From Acestrorhynchus altus (Eukaryota; Chordata; Actinopteri; Characiformes; Acestrorhynchidae), in assembly GCA_034509495.1 (NCBI GenBank), contig CM067507.1, positions 8,984,820 to 9,048,819 of the forward strand: a DNA stretch of 64,000 nt, written 5' to 3'. A model generated the notes under the pieces. That model saw only the letters and a program-made list of their open reading frames with translations, was not told the DNA's origin and ran no database searches. The position numbers were made by a program, and so were the translations under genes. Shown here one piece after another: positions 22,721 to 34,513 of this stretch (positions within the stretch are counted from its first letter, which is position 1; every line of letters starts with the position of its first letter).

Positions 22721-23619
22721 GATGGTCAGTTATGTTACAGGCTTCGTTGGCCTCAATGTCTCGTTTGAGAGTATGAAGTATTATAGATTTAGGTTTCGAA
22801 TAGGTTTAATATGACTTATCAAAATTGTTGTTTACATATTCTTAGCCTAACTTTTACATATTGTGAGGTGTTTTAAGATGTGTGCGCTTTTAACTCTTTA
22901 TAAAACAGCAAAATTGTATCTCCATATGTTTAATGGTTTCAACAAAATCGACTGCTGTAATGGCGCCCTCTGCTGGCCTCACCTGAGACTCATCACCAGC
23001 TCTAGCGGGTTGAGTGGGAGTGGCAAAGTAACTTCGGCACTAAGGTTTAACGGTGGAATTTCCCTCTGGGATGAATAAAGTCATTCTAATTTATGTTGTT
23101 TATACGTGAACCAGCAAGCTAATGAAGTGCAACACTCACCTCACGTCTCTTTATCTCTCATACAAACACATGAACACCTACTAATTACAGGAAAGTGCCT
23201 GCAGTTATTAAATGAACCACTAGAGGCGCACGTCTGTGGAACTGAGAGTAAGGGTCTGACAGTGCGGCTCTGAGAGTGCGGCTCTGTCACTCAGGGGGCT
23301 GAGAGTGCGATACTGCGGCTCTGCAGCAGGACACTACCGCTTGCAACCGGTTGACCACCGAAGCGCAGCGCATCTCTAACCTGCCTCGTATCTCCATGCT
23401 TGTTTAAGCATCTCTGGCGCCCTCTGCAGGCAGCTATGCGCCAATAAAAACAGACGTAATTGTTAGGCAGGTCCTTAAAGGCGATAAAACTCAATGCCAG
23501 TGTATTTAATAAAATGATACCAACACGTGACAAATATTTCTTAAACGAATTGGAGATTAGTTCAGCCATTTTATCTTAGAGCGTGTGGCTGTTATATAGA
23601 TTTAACAGCTTTTTCTCAA

Positions 23620-24130
23620 CATTGCGTTTTGCAGAACAACACGTCCTGCCAGGACCTTGTCAACGGTCACAGATTTGCTCGTCCAGCGCCCGGAGCTCGG
23701 CTGTTCATTCTAAGCTAGAAATGCTCGTTTGGAGTCGGGATGCAGCTCTGACCGGCTCCTGAAGGCCTGAGAGCGGTTGGTGTGTGTGCTGTGACCGCCG
23801 CTGAGCGTCCTCTCGCCTCGCGGGCCGTGTGGGGGGACATGTCCGGCGTGGCCGGCGCTGCTGCGGCCGCCCCGGGCTGCGGTCCGCTCGCGTTCGGGTC
23901 GGGCGGCTCGGGCTTCGCCGCCAGGCTGCCCAGCCGGGTCCTGGAGCACATCTTCTCCTATCTGGACCTGCCGGACCTCAGCAGGTGCTCCCTGGTCTGC
24001 TGGCACTGGAACAACTGTCTCTCCGATGAAAACAGCGAGGTGTGGCGAAGCCTGTGCTCCCGGGTCCTCAGCGATGAGGCTCTGCGGTCAGACATCCTCT
24101 GTAACCTGCCCTCTCACAAAGGAAAGGTAA
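23620..24130 (+). promoter_or_regulatory. CpG-rich fbxo45 promoter/first exon
   Basis: GC and CpG content rise sharply around the fbxo45 start against an AT-rich background, and many CG dinucleotides remain through exon 1. No TATA box is evident. This fits a CpG-type promoter of a broadly expressed gene. Confidence 0.55.
23839..24126 (+). CDS. fbxo45: fbxo45 coding exon 1
   Basis: This exon covers residues 1-96: the Ala/Gly-rich leader, the F-box, and ENSEVWRSLCSRVLSDEALR. The donor is GGAAAG|GTAACG, phase 0. It is GC-rich, consistent with lying in the CpG-rich promoter region. Confidence 0.95.
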
Positions 24131-24542
24131 CGAGACACAGCCCGGACTGAAGTGTCAGAGCCTGGCCTCTCAGACAGCAGCAGGTGACGCTGGGGAACGA
24201 GCAGTAATCAGGGTCGGGGGGTTGGTGTGTATGCAGGGTCATGTGATCACCTGCAGATCACTGAAGGTGATCTTATAAACATTGTCTCGGTTCCAATAGA
24301 TCAGATCTGCCGTGTAGGTTAGCACCCTACCAGTCTATCAGAACCTTTTACTGGGGGACTCCCAGTACAGGGGACCCTGCTCTACACATTCATCAGACCA
24401 ACCTGTTTCACTGAATCCACCAGTGAACTCCACCTGATGAGCACAGACAGATGTGCACCACAGCTGCAGGACTCGACTGGTCCACAACCCCATTCAGGTT
24501 ATAGACCGAAGACTAGATGCATTTGGGAAGTTTGTTGTAAAT

Positions 24543-24588
<46 letters not shown>

Positions 24589-27206
24589 TGCTACTACCAC
24601 ACTTTGGATCATGTTTGGATCAAGTTCACAAATGTGATCAACCCCATCAAACACCTTTAAGATGAAGTAGAACAGCCAATGTCAGTGTCAGACCTCACAA
24701 ATGGTCTTCTGGATGAATGAGCAAAACACAGACAACAGACACACTCCTGAATTTTGTAGAAAGCTCTTTCAACTCCATTTTTGTATGAATCTTATTCACT
24801 CTTTAGTAATCATGTACAGTTTTGGTTCATATCTTGGCCTTTGCTTATCTGTTCCTGGATTAAGTCAGTACCAGCTATTTTATCTGCTTAAAACCTTTAG
24901 GATTTTAGATTTAGGTTTTAAGATGAATGTGCAAAATGTGCTCTGTAAGGATTGCAGAGTTGCCAATTGCTATTTTCAGACCACCACCTACACAGTTTCT
25001 AAATCAGGAAGATAACATGCAGTACTGAGCAGAAGTCTGATCATCTGAGAAAATGATATGCAGTACTTTTTTATCTGGTCTGTGCTTATCTGGTCTTGAT
25101 TTTTTTTTTTTTTTTTTTTTTCATTTAAAATTATGAACACAAATATAAATACAATTAAGCAATATATTGTGATTTCATTGGGCCCACTATGTACAACTCC
25201 CCTCCAGGATCTAGTTTTGCATCATGCCATAAATACTATACATTCACTTTTGTATTTCACTCTCTTTACAGTTGAAGTCATTCCAGCATGCCCTGAGTTC
25301 CCATGACTGCTCTAGGAATGTGTATGTGAAGAAAAACGGTTTCACCCTCCATCGCAACCCTATCGCTCAAAGCACAGACGGCGCTCGTGGTAAGATTGGC
25401 TTCACGGAAGGGAGGCACGCCTGGGAGATCTGGTGGGAAGGGCCTCTTGGCACTGTGGCAGTGATTGGCATTGCCACCAAGAGAGCGCCCATGCAGTGCC
25501 AGGGCTACGTAGCACTGCTGGGCAGTGATGACCAGAGCTGGGGGTGGAATCTGGTGGATAATAACTTGCTTCACAACGGTGAAGTCAATGGCAACTTCCC
25601 TCAGTGCAACAATGCGCCCAAATACCAGGTAACAACCTAAATGTCAAATGGGGTATCAAGCCTAAGACTTCGGTAGAAACTGCTAGCTGGTTTGTTGACT
25701 TTACTGCACATTTAGTTGTGTGATATTCCCTCACAGGAAGAATTTCATAACGTTTGATTCACTAGGTTTCAAGTTGTAAAATACTCCTGTAACAAGACAT
25801 TCATGAGTTTAGCTTGCTAGTTAGCAAACCAAAGGTTACTTGGATAATAACAACAAAAAGGCAGTAAACCATGCATCTGTAGTAAAGCTTGCAGCCAAAC
25901 ACATTTTATTACAATACTATTAAGAAAAAACGCTTACACTACAAAGATTGCATGGCTGGGCAATTGGCCTACTGAGGCTAACAGTCCGCAATGTGAACAG
26001 CTGCCTGCACCGGAGATTGGGCTGAAAAATAAGACGTTAGCTTTTTTATGATTGCTTAACATTATGCCAAAACAGAGAGCCGAGTCTGATTCGTAAGTTT
26101 GGTGTTTGAAATTGTGCTATAATATTTATTGTTACATTAAACTTCAGATTGTAAATTGCTGACTGTTTGCTAATAGACTTTTCTAAACATAAAAAGACAG
26201 AAAAACTAGGCCTGTTGAGCTCTGATCTCAAAGTCTACCGTGAGCATATTGGAAAGCTTTTTGAACTAGAGCCAGAAATGGCTTTAAGCACTTAAGGTGT
26301 CAGTTACATGCAAAGAAGGGTTTTTATGCTGGTAAGAACTGAGTCTGAAATCAAAATATCATAGATCTTGGCCATTCCTGAACTCTCTCTTTCATGGATT
26401 TCTTGGAGTCTTCATTGTCATTCGGATCGTTGTCATATTGTCTAGTCAAACTCTGCTTCAGATTTCGGACTGATTGTCTCACATTTTCTTTAGGCACTCT
26501 CAAGATCAAGTGCCTGTATGTTTAAATATGGTTGAAAACAAAGTCTAACCTGACTGTATATGTGGTTTATAATGATAGCTGGCAAATCAGAAACCCTCTT
26601 TGACATGACACTCACACAGCTCACAGCTCATACAGAAACATCCCCTACTAAACAGTTCCTTTCTCCAGTAATGGTTTTGTTTTAGAAGACATTGTGAAAT
26701 GTTCTGGAAAATATTCTGCATTAAACTCTGTGCCAGTGTTTACAGTAAACAATAGCAGAAGCAGCAGAGGCCTTACTCGGGAAAATAGTTCTGTCTCGTG
26801 ATGTACCACAATGTACAACAAAATCCGCACAGGTTCTTGAGGTTAAATTGAAGGCTTGCAGCTTTGAAGGCATGCCGTGCCATACTGCACCTTCAATTCA
26901 ATTTGATTCAATTAAACTGTCTTCACAGCAAGGAATTGTAACTTGATTTTTAACTGCAGTTCTCTTTTTAGGGCTACTTACAACAAAACCTTAATAGGTG
27001 TTTTTTCCCTTTTGTTTTAGATTGGGGAGAGAATACGTGTGATCCTGGACATGGACGACAAGACTCTGGCTTTTGAACGAGGTTTTGAATTTCTGGGTGT
27101 AGCATTTAGGGGGCTGCCAAAGACTTGCCTCTTCCCAGCAGTTTCAGCTGTGTATGGTAACACTGAGGTCACAATGGTATACCTGGGAAAACCTTTGGAT
27201 GGCTGA
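23839..27206 (+). CDS. fbxo45: F-box/SPRY domain-containing protein 1, 3 coding exons
   Basis: FBXO45 is the substrate-binding subunit of an atypical ubiquitin ligase that uses SKP1 and the RING protein PAM/MYCBP2, and acts in synapse and axon development. Exons 23839-24126, 25272-25628 and 27021-27206 join in phase 0 to give 276 residues (human 286). The order is an Ala/Gly-rich N-terminus (1-29), an F-box at about 30-75 (LPSRVLEHIFSYLDLPDL, then CSLVCWHWNNCL), and a B30.2/SPRY domain at about 97-272. The SPRY part is nearly identical to the human protein. The start is the first ATG in a frame that is open upstream without another ATG. The N-terminal low-complexity stretch is shorter than in mammals. 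Confidence 0.96.
24127..25271. other. fbxo45 intron 1
   Basis: It contains a (GT)n microsatellite (24545-24587), a Tc1-like relic (about 24600-24790) and a poly(T) run (25099-25121). Nothing else is recognisable. Confidence 0.6.
24600..24790 (+). mobile_element. Tc1/mariner-like relic
   Basis: The segment TGTCAGACCTCACAAATGGT, CTTCTGGATGAATGAGCAAAA and CACTCCTGAATTTTGTAGAAAG matches the C-terminal coding part of a common teleost Tc1-like family whose ends carry a CATATAGTGTA-type repeat. Better preserved ends occur at 58745-59187 and 45963-46354. No terminal repeat is visible here. Confidence 0.45.
25272..25628 (+). CDS. fbxo45: fbxo45 coding exon 2
   Basis: This exon covers residues 97-215, the first two thirds of the SPRY domain, including KKNGFTLHRNPIAQSTDGAR, GRHAWEIWWEGPLGTVAVIG and SDDQSWGWNLVDNNLLHNGE. 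The acceptor is TTTACAG and the donor CAG|GTAACA. Confidence 0.97.
25629..27020. other. fbxo45 intron 2
   Basis: A 1.4-kb intron with no recognised repeat family or exon-like segment. Confidence 0.5.
27021..27206 (+). CDS. fbxo45: fbxo45 coding exon 3 (terminal)
   Basis: This exon covers residues 216-276: IGERIRVILDMDDKTLAFER, then GFEFLGVAFRGLPKTCLFPA, ending VTMVYLGKPLDG with TGA at 27204-27206. It completes the SPRY domain. Confidence 0.97.
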   Translation: MGERIRVILDMDDKTLAFERGFEFLGVAFRGLPKTCLFPAVSAVYGNTEVTMVYLGKPLDG

Positions 27207-27918
27207 AGAGTGTCTTGGTGCCACATAGACATCACGAGTGCCAAGAAAGGAGATGTTCACGTGGCAGAAAAATGACTCTAAGCAATGGAGGTGAGAGTCA
27301 AGCCATCTGGGAAGAAATCCATGGTTACACAGGATGAAATGGTGAAGCTCTCCACAGCACGTGTCTGTGGATTCGGCAAGTCTCTGGATGCTCCCCTTGA
27401 CAACTGAGGACTATTGTTGTTTTTAAAACTGATTTTAACCTAATTTATAAAAAGACACCGGGCTAGCTAGATAATCAACGCCAACCATATTAGATGGCAT
27501 GTGGCAAGTTTTAGCTCTAACCTGAACCCTGATCTGCTAACCATAATCCACAGTAACAAAATGCATTTGCACCACATTACTGTGGAGAGGGCCTAAAAGT
27601 GATCCACTGATGCACCGGCAGGATGGCTTCAGGACGTCACTTCATGTCACAAATGCAGGCAAATTACATGCCAAAACGATTCTTATTACCTCTACACAGC
27701 TTGACCATTTGGAACCTGAAAAGGCTGCTTCACTAGAGGAGTTAGGACTTTGCATGCAGTAAAGTCGAAGCTGTCTTTCGCCATTGGTGTTTGTGCAGGA
27801 AATCCAAAAGAAAACCTATTGTAACAATGTTACTGTAATGCTCAATTGTGATGTACTAGTGTATGATATTTATTTATTAGGTTTTATCCTTGGTATCATG
27901 GAGGTCATGGGACCTGTA

Positions 27919-27924
27919 AATAAA
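27919..27924 (+). terminator. fbxo45 polyadenylation signal
   Basis: An AATAAA about 710 nt after the stop codon implies a 3' UTR of roughly 740 nt (27207 to about 27945). It is the first canonical signal after the stop that I noticed. Its use is inferred. Confidence 0.55.
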
Positions 27925-27945
27925 CTATATGGTGCCAGTCTGTGA

Positions 27946-28337
27946 AAGTGTGCTGGCTAGTTGTAGTTTTCCACCAGTTTATTTTTGCCTTTAAAACCAA
28001 GGTTAATCAGCCAAACTGCTGCAGACAGGTGACAAATAAAAGGGAAAATAAAAGAATTGGTGGATAATTGTTATGGACCATATTGATAATGTGTACTGCC
28101 AGGTTTCTTATGATATTAAGAGAAAACAGTGCTGCAGTAATATGTTTATGCAATATATAAATATAACAATTTAACATTAGGGATATAACAATGCATTAGG
28201 GATTGATTCATAAATCATATTCTAATGCAAAAAAACTCCATTGAATGAATGGTGGTAAAAGTCCTCTTAAGAAGCCCATGTAAAGCTTCTTCATGTTTTC
28301 AAATATGCTTGGTATCATGGATGGGTCTTGATCCACA
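27946..28337. other. fbxo45 downstream flank
   Basis: AT-rich DNA between the fbxo45 poly(A) signal and the first Tc1-like element. Nothing is recognisable. Confidence 0.5.
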
Positions 28338-30088
28338 TACAGAGAATCCGGAAACTATTCACAGTGCCTCACTTTTTGCACATTTTTGTTACAGCCTTAT
28401 TTCAAAATGGACTAAATTATTTTTTCCCTCACAATTTTACACAATATCCCATGATGACAAAATGAGAAAAGTTTGTCTGAAATCTTTGCAAATTTATTAA
28501 AAATGAAACACAAAAATATAACATCTACATATGTATTCACAGCCTTTGCTGAGTACCTTGTTGAATCACGTTTGATACAGCAGACAAAGACATGTGGGTG
28601 TCCAAATTCAAAGCTTGACAGAGGATCTTGAAGATGTTGCCCGTCAGAAGGCCACTCTTGTTCAGAATCACAAATGAAGTGATACTGAGAAACTGAAGAC
28701 CAGACAAACTCATGTTTGAAACATGGAAGTCCATCCCCGACACCTACATAAACATGAAGAAATATGCATTTGGAGTCCCATTGATCAGCATCCACATATG
28801 TGTGTGAGCAGTTGTTCTCAACCATGAACTACATTTAAAACAAACACCGCTCACAGACAACAACTTACAGTGCTGCGTAAAAGGTGAAAGTGATTTTGGC
28901 CCCGATTTGCAGACACTCTGCTCAGAGGTTCAGGAGCAGAAGTCCCATTAACCAGCTCAAATATTTATGCAGATTTTTTGCAAATATGAATTTTTCATTC
29001 TTTAGTGACACTGCTTTTTCCAGTGTAAATTCAGGTCCAGGCTCTGTTACATGCTCCAAAGGCAATATAAACTCACTGCATTTTTTCATTAGCACTTCAT
29101 GGATTTCAAAAGCAACACATTGTAGTTGTTTATACAAAGTGTAAAGGTAAGAAAAAGCAATATATACAATATATTCATTTTAGATGTCAAAAAGTATTTG
29201 CGGCTTCCATTGTTTTATTTGTCATGGAAACCGGATCCAAATGGTTCTGTGGGTGCCAACGGTTGCCAACCCCTGGGATAGGTAATGAGCAGTGCCTCCT
29301 TTCCTCCAGACATAATGCTTGCCCTTCAGTCCAAAAGGGTCAATCTTTTTGTTTCTTATGGTTTGAGATTCCTTAAGGTGCCTTTTCACAAACTCCAACC
29401 GGGCTTTCACAGGCCTGATTGATGTAGTGCCACAGAAATGGTTGTTCTTCAGTAAGGTTCTCTTCTCTCCACAGAGCTCTGTCAATGTGACAGTTGGGCT
29501 CTTGGTCCTGACTAAGGCCATCCTACCAAGATTACTCAGTTTAGCCAGGCAGCCAGCTTTATGAAGAGTTCTGGTAGTTCAAAACTTACAGATATGGATG
29601 AGGAAGGCCACTGTGCTCACTGGGAGCTTCAATGCAGCAGAAATTTTTCTATACCCTTCCCCAGATCTGTGTCTCAATATAATCCTGTCTCAGAGGTCTA
29701 CAGACAATTCCTTAGACTTCGTGGCTTGGTTTGTGCTCTGACATGCACTGTCTGCTATGGGACCTTGTATAAACAGGTGTGTGCCTTTCCAAATCATGTC
29801 TATTCAACTGGATTTACCACTAAATAAAGTCTAATAAAGCTGTAGAAACCTCTGAAGGATGATAAGTAGAAACAAGAGCACAATTTGGAGTGTGTCTTGG
29901 CAAAGGCTGTGAATACTTATGTACATGTAATATTTTGTGTTTTTATTTTGAATAAATTTCCTTTTTTCATCATTGTCGGGTAGTGTGTGTAGAATGTTGG
30001 GGGGGGGATGTAATCCGTTTTGGAATAAGGCTTTAACATAAATGTGCAAAAAGTGAATAGTTGTGAATGCTTTCTAGATGCACTGTAT
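28338..30088 (-). mobile_element. Tc1-like transposon with ~200-bp terminal inverted repeats, decayed
   Basis: The left end (AATCCGGAAACTATTCACAG, then TCACTTTTTGCACATTTTTG) is matched in inverse at the right end (CAAAAAGTGAATAGTTGTGAA, then GCTTTCTAGATGCACTGTA). Both arms run on to ATGTATTCACAGCCTTTGC and its complement, so each arm is about 190-210 bp. Between them, a minus-strand frame at 29222-29521 resembles a Tc1 transposase middle region (SPTVTLTELCGEKRTLLKNN) but is short and broken. The total of 1.75 kb is close to a full Tc1-like element. Confidence 0.65.
29222..29521 (-). pseudogene. Tc1-like transposase fragment
   Basis: An approximately 99-residue open frame inside the element, with RPVKARLEFVKRHLKESQ followed by FGLKGKHYVWRKGGTAHY. 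This resembles the DDE-region lead-in of fish Tc1 transposases. The catalytic DDE triad cannot be completed in this frame, so it is a relic. Confidence 0.5.
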
Positions 30089-30839
30089 ACACAACTGACC
30101 ATCATAATTATGAACTCATCATCTCCATGCAGTTTGTGCTGAGCAGTGAAACTGCATGTGTATCTGGTATCTTTCACATATCTGTAGCTGTTTGTTTTTT
30201 TGTTTTTTTTTTCCTATTAACTTTATTTCTGATTTTGTTCCACTTCCAAATTGTTTCATTTTGGCACCCAAACAGGTGAAATGAATGTTGTTGTAATTAA
30301 CAGTTGGTTGACTGTTACCACATGGTCTAGCACCATTACTGCCTTGTTTATAAACAGTAAATAATAGTACATTTAATGTTTCAAGAGGAGTGTAATTTTG
30401 TAAAGCTTGTTGCAGATGTTATATTAATTTATTTAAATACATTTTTTATTTAATTTAAATTAAATTTAATTTTAATTAATTTAACCACCTATTGCCCATG
30501 CAACTGTGTGGTCAGTGAGCTGTCTTTTGCTATATTCTTCCTAATGGTGTCCTGTGACAATCCATCCCATGAAGCTTGAATATTCTCAGTTCCTGCAGAT
30601 TTTGTGGTAAGGGTGGAGTGTTGATAGCATATCAAATAGTTAGTTTACATCATTATTTAGATAGGGTAAAAATACACTTATTGGAAATAAATAATTGATT
30701 CTCACATATTGATAATGACTCCCTGATGTCCGCAAATTATGTACAATATCCTGGGAACGAAACAACCAGAAGAAATCAACTGCCAGGAATGAAAGTTGGT
30801 GGGCAGGTTTGTTACTGTGATGTAAGCAAGAATGGGCCT

Positions 30840-31345
30840 TAGCGCTGTACCTGCCAGACAGTATAATGTAGTATAAGAGTCCATGACTGAAGTTAATTAA
30901 GGTCTAAGACCAGGGAGCTCCCTTTTTGGAGATCAGTTCACCTTCTACTCCCTTAAGTTTCCACAGCTGCACACTATTTGAGAAGGGGTGCACAGACATT
31001 TGCACACAAACTCTTTGGATCTGGCCATGGTGCTCCTACTCACTTCAACAATCAAGATCAAACCAAAATAATGTCTGAGGTTTAAATCAGGCTGCTCCAG
31101 AGTCCTCTTTAGCTTTGTTCTATTCATGTGCCACTGATGTTTGATTTCAGTGTTAGGTATTTTAAGTAGTAATAAATGTGGAGGGTGTCCTAACTTTTTA
31201 CTCTCAAGAAAATTACATTTCTATTAATATTATATATAATAAGTTATAATAAATTAATTAAGTTATTTTTAAATAATATTTATTCAGCTAAATGTGTTTA
31301 TGTTAAATATATGTCAAATGTCCATATGATAAGAAACACAAAGGT
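30840..31345 (-). mobile_element. Possible Tc1-like relic
   Basis: On the minus strand a frame includes NRTKLKRTLEQPDLNLRHYF and TMARSKEF. The right side ends TAACTTTTTACTC and CCCATGACTGTAG, which resemble ends of Tc1-like elements. The inverted repeats are not clear. Confidence 0.3.
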
Positions 31346-32028
31346 TTTTATTTTGGCCCATGACTGTAGTTGCGTACCTTTCACTTTTAAGTGGTCATTT
31401 CATAGCCTGTTCTCATGTAATGCAAAATAAACAGAAATAAATAGAAATTCTGTCTTGAAGTGGAGTTACAATATTTCAGAGATTTGGAAGGACAAACTAT
31501 ATACCATCTCCAACTGACCATCACCCCGTCTTCTCTGTCTAACGCAGTTCGGTCTTTCAGTTTGAGCTTTAAATTATCACAGGGTGTTCTGACTACTACA
31601 AAGAAGAAGTCAGTCTGGATTCAAGCCCAGTTCTCACAGGGATGAACTCACAGCAGGGATATCTGAGTCTGTATCCCAGCATTCACTCTACTGAAAGAGG
31701 CTGTCGGCTTTTGACCAGTACACGGGGCAGGAATTTCACTAGCTTCTTTTATAATACTTATAACACAAAGACAAAAAAACAACAACATTAACAGGAGCCA
31801 GTGAAGGGGAGACTGGTGAACTGGCCCTTTAACTGGGAGCTGTGCTTGGACATGTGGACCTGGACTGGCAAGTGTTTCCAAAGCTGAAACAGAGGTTGCT
31901 GTGTTACCAATAAGAGTTAATTCAGTCTGTTATTTTTAGGGATGTCACCATATTAAGGGCTGATATGTCCTGGTGCCACTAGATGTTGCTGTGGAGCATT
32001 GCATGACATAATTGTGTGCAATATATTA

Positions 32029-32166
32029 TACTGTGCATTCAGAAAGTACCGGTACTCACATTTTATTGTTACAACCTTAATCCAAAAGTTTTTGTTTGTT
32101 TGCAAATGTATAACCTAACATAACCTGTACATAACAAAAAAGTTAATACATTCCAGATGCACTGTA
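32029..32166. mobile_element. Short non-autonomous Tc1-like element
   Basis: About 138 bp bounded by TACTGTGCATTCAGAAAGTA and, inverted, TTCCAGATGCACTGTA. The ends resemble those of the 28338-30088 element with almost all the interior missing. Confidence 0.5.
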
Positions 32167-32194
32167 TACATTTATTTCATATAATATGTTTATT

Positions 32195-34513
32195 TCATAT
32201 AATATTCACCTTGTCCTCTGCCTTTACCTTCTCTCATTCTACACGAAGGGTTGGTAGAGGTGGAGGCACAGGCTTGCTTGTCTCTCGGGGGTGGCGATCG
32301 GCTCCCCTCACACTCTCACATCTTGATATTTCCTCCTTTGAATTCCATGCTGTTGCAGTATCTTTTCCGACTAAATTCCACATCATTGTTCTCTATCGAC
32401 CTCCTGGCCCATTGGGCAATTTCATTGATGAATTGGATACTCTCCTGAGCAGTCTTTCTGTTGAGACTTCACTCATTCTAATTGGTGATTTCAACCTTCC
32501 ATCTGAAAAACTGCAGTCATCATGTCTCCTCCAACTTCTTTCTTCTTTTGACCTCACCTTTAACCAGTCTGGTCCAACGCACAGGGCAGGCAACGCATTG
32601 GATCTAATCTTTAGCAGACCTGTCCCTGCCTTGGATCTGACAGTTACTCCCCTTGACCTTTCTGACCATCACCTCATGTCCTTCATGCTCTCCCTCCCCT
32701 CTTTTCCACATGTTGTCCCCCCAACTTCTTCCACCCCTCATCGTAACCTCCACACTCTCTCCCCATCCTCTCTTACCTCCACTATTCTAACAACCCTTCC
32801 ACATCCTGATTCCTTCTCCTCCCTTCCACTGGAAAGTGCGACAAACACTTTCCTTTCATCCATCTCCTCTTCAGTCAACCTTCTCTGTCCTCTCTCTCAA
32901 AGACCTGCAAGAACCTCCAGACCTTCCCCGTGGTTGACAGAGGTTCTGCGCAACAACCGAAGAGAGTTGAGGTTAGCTGAAAGAAAGTGGAGGAAAACGC
33001 AACAGGAATCCGATCTCGCTGCTTACAGGGCTCTCCTTTCGCGATTTTAAGTGGAAGTAACCACTGCCAAATCATCCTTTTACAAGGAGAGACTGGAAGC
33101 ATCGGCATCTGATCCACGTAAGCTCTTCTCTGTCTTCTCTTCTCTCCTAAACCCTCCTACCCCCCCTGCTCCAACCACCCTCACCCCAGAAGATTTTGTC
33201 ACCTTCTTTGAAGAAAAGGTTGATAAGATCTGCCAATCCTTCCCACCCTCCCTTCCACCAACTTCTACTCCTCCCACCAGGCACCCTTCTCCTCCTGCAT
33301 CTCTTTCCTCTTTCTCTCCACTTTCCACAGCTGACATCCTTCATCTTCTCACATCCAACAATCCAACCACCTGTCCCCTTGACCCTATCCCTTCCTCTCT
33401 ATTCCAGACTATTGCTCCTGACCTCCTTCCTTTCATTACCTTCATCATAAACAGCTCTCTTTCATCTGGTCATGTTCCATCTACTTTCAAAACTGCCAGA
33501 GTGGTCCCAATTTTGAAAAAGCCAACTCTTGATGGTTCAAACATTAGCAATTATAGACCAATATCACTGCTCTCCTTCCTCTCAAAAATCCTCGAACGAT
33601 CTGTCTACAATCAAAACAATCTACAGGATCCAAACCAATCTGGCTTCAAACCGGCACACTCAACAGAGACTGCTCTCATTGCGGTCACTGAGAAACTCCA
33701 TGCTGCTATTCATTCCTGGTAGCACTGGTCCTCATCCTGACCTTACCATTTCCCTTGAGAACTCACTGGTCACTCCATCTGCTGAAGCACGCAGTCTTGG
33801 TGTAGTAGTGGATGACCAGTTATCATTCTCAGCTCATGTTGCAAATCTGACTCGGTCCTGCAGATTTCTCCTTTACAACATTAGGAGAATTCGACCTTTT
33901 CTGTCTAGAGAGGCCACTCAGGTGCTTGTTCAGTCTCTTGTCATCTCAAGACTAGACTACTGCAACTCCCTATTGGCTGGCCTTCCTATGCGGACCATCA
34001 GACCATTGCAACTCATCCAGAATGCAGCAGCGCGGCTCGTCTTCAATGTTCATAAATTCAGTCATGTAACTCCTCTGCTGCGTTCCCTTCATTGGCTCCC
34101 TATAGCTGCCCGCATCAGATTCAAAACCTTGATGCTGACCTACAAAGCCAAAAATGGACCAGCCCCTCCATACATGATGGCAATGGTCAAAACTCGAGCT
34201 GCACCAAGAGCCCTTCGAGCTTCAAGTACAGCTCGGCTTGACCCACCATCCCTCAGGATGCAAGGTAAACATGCATCCAGACTCTTTTCTGTTCTGGCAC
34301 CAAAATGGTGGAACGAACTTCCCCTGGGAGTCCGAACAGCCGAGTCCCTCAATGTCTTCAAACGCAGACTGAAGACTCATCTGTTTCAGGAATACTTAAC
34401 TCCATAAAGACTTGTTTCAACACTGTCTAAATGTGTGGAATCTCTAGATTCCAGCCTTATCTACTAGCTAAGGATGGGCGTCTGCTAAATGCCACAAATG
34501 TAAATGTAAATGT
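32195..34513 (+). mobile_element. L2/CR1-clade LINE, 5'-truncated and internally deleted
   Basis: Three consecutive open segments belong to one ORF2. Segment 32195-33047 has the endonuclease domain (HIIVLYRPPGPLGNFIDELD, LILIGDFNLPSEKL, LDLSDHHLMSF). Segment 33051-33720 has the RT N-terminus (KTARVVPILKKPTLDGSN, SNYRPISLLSFLSKILERS, QSGFKPAHSTETALI). Segment 33730-34404 has the C-terminus (ARSLGVVVDDQLSFSAHV, SRLDYCNSLLAGLP, RLKTHLFQEYL). A TAA at 33048-33050 interrupts the frame, and the RT palm with its ADD motif is missing between the last two. The 3' end is the family-typical CGTCTGCTAAATGCC then (TGTAAA)n. Confidence 0.85.

Noticed and set aside
23291..23569. Divergent gene sharing the fbxo45 promoter (frame MAELISNSFKKYLSRVGIIL)
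   Set aside because: Human WDR53 occupies this position, but the frame has no WD40 similarity. It crosses a repeat-like GGCGCCCTCTGC block and shows no family match.
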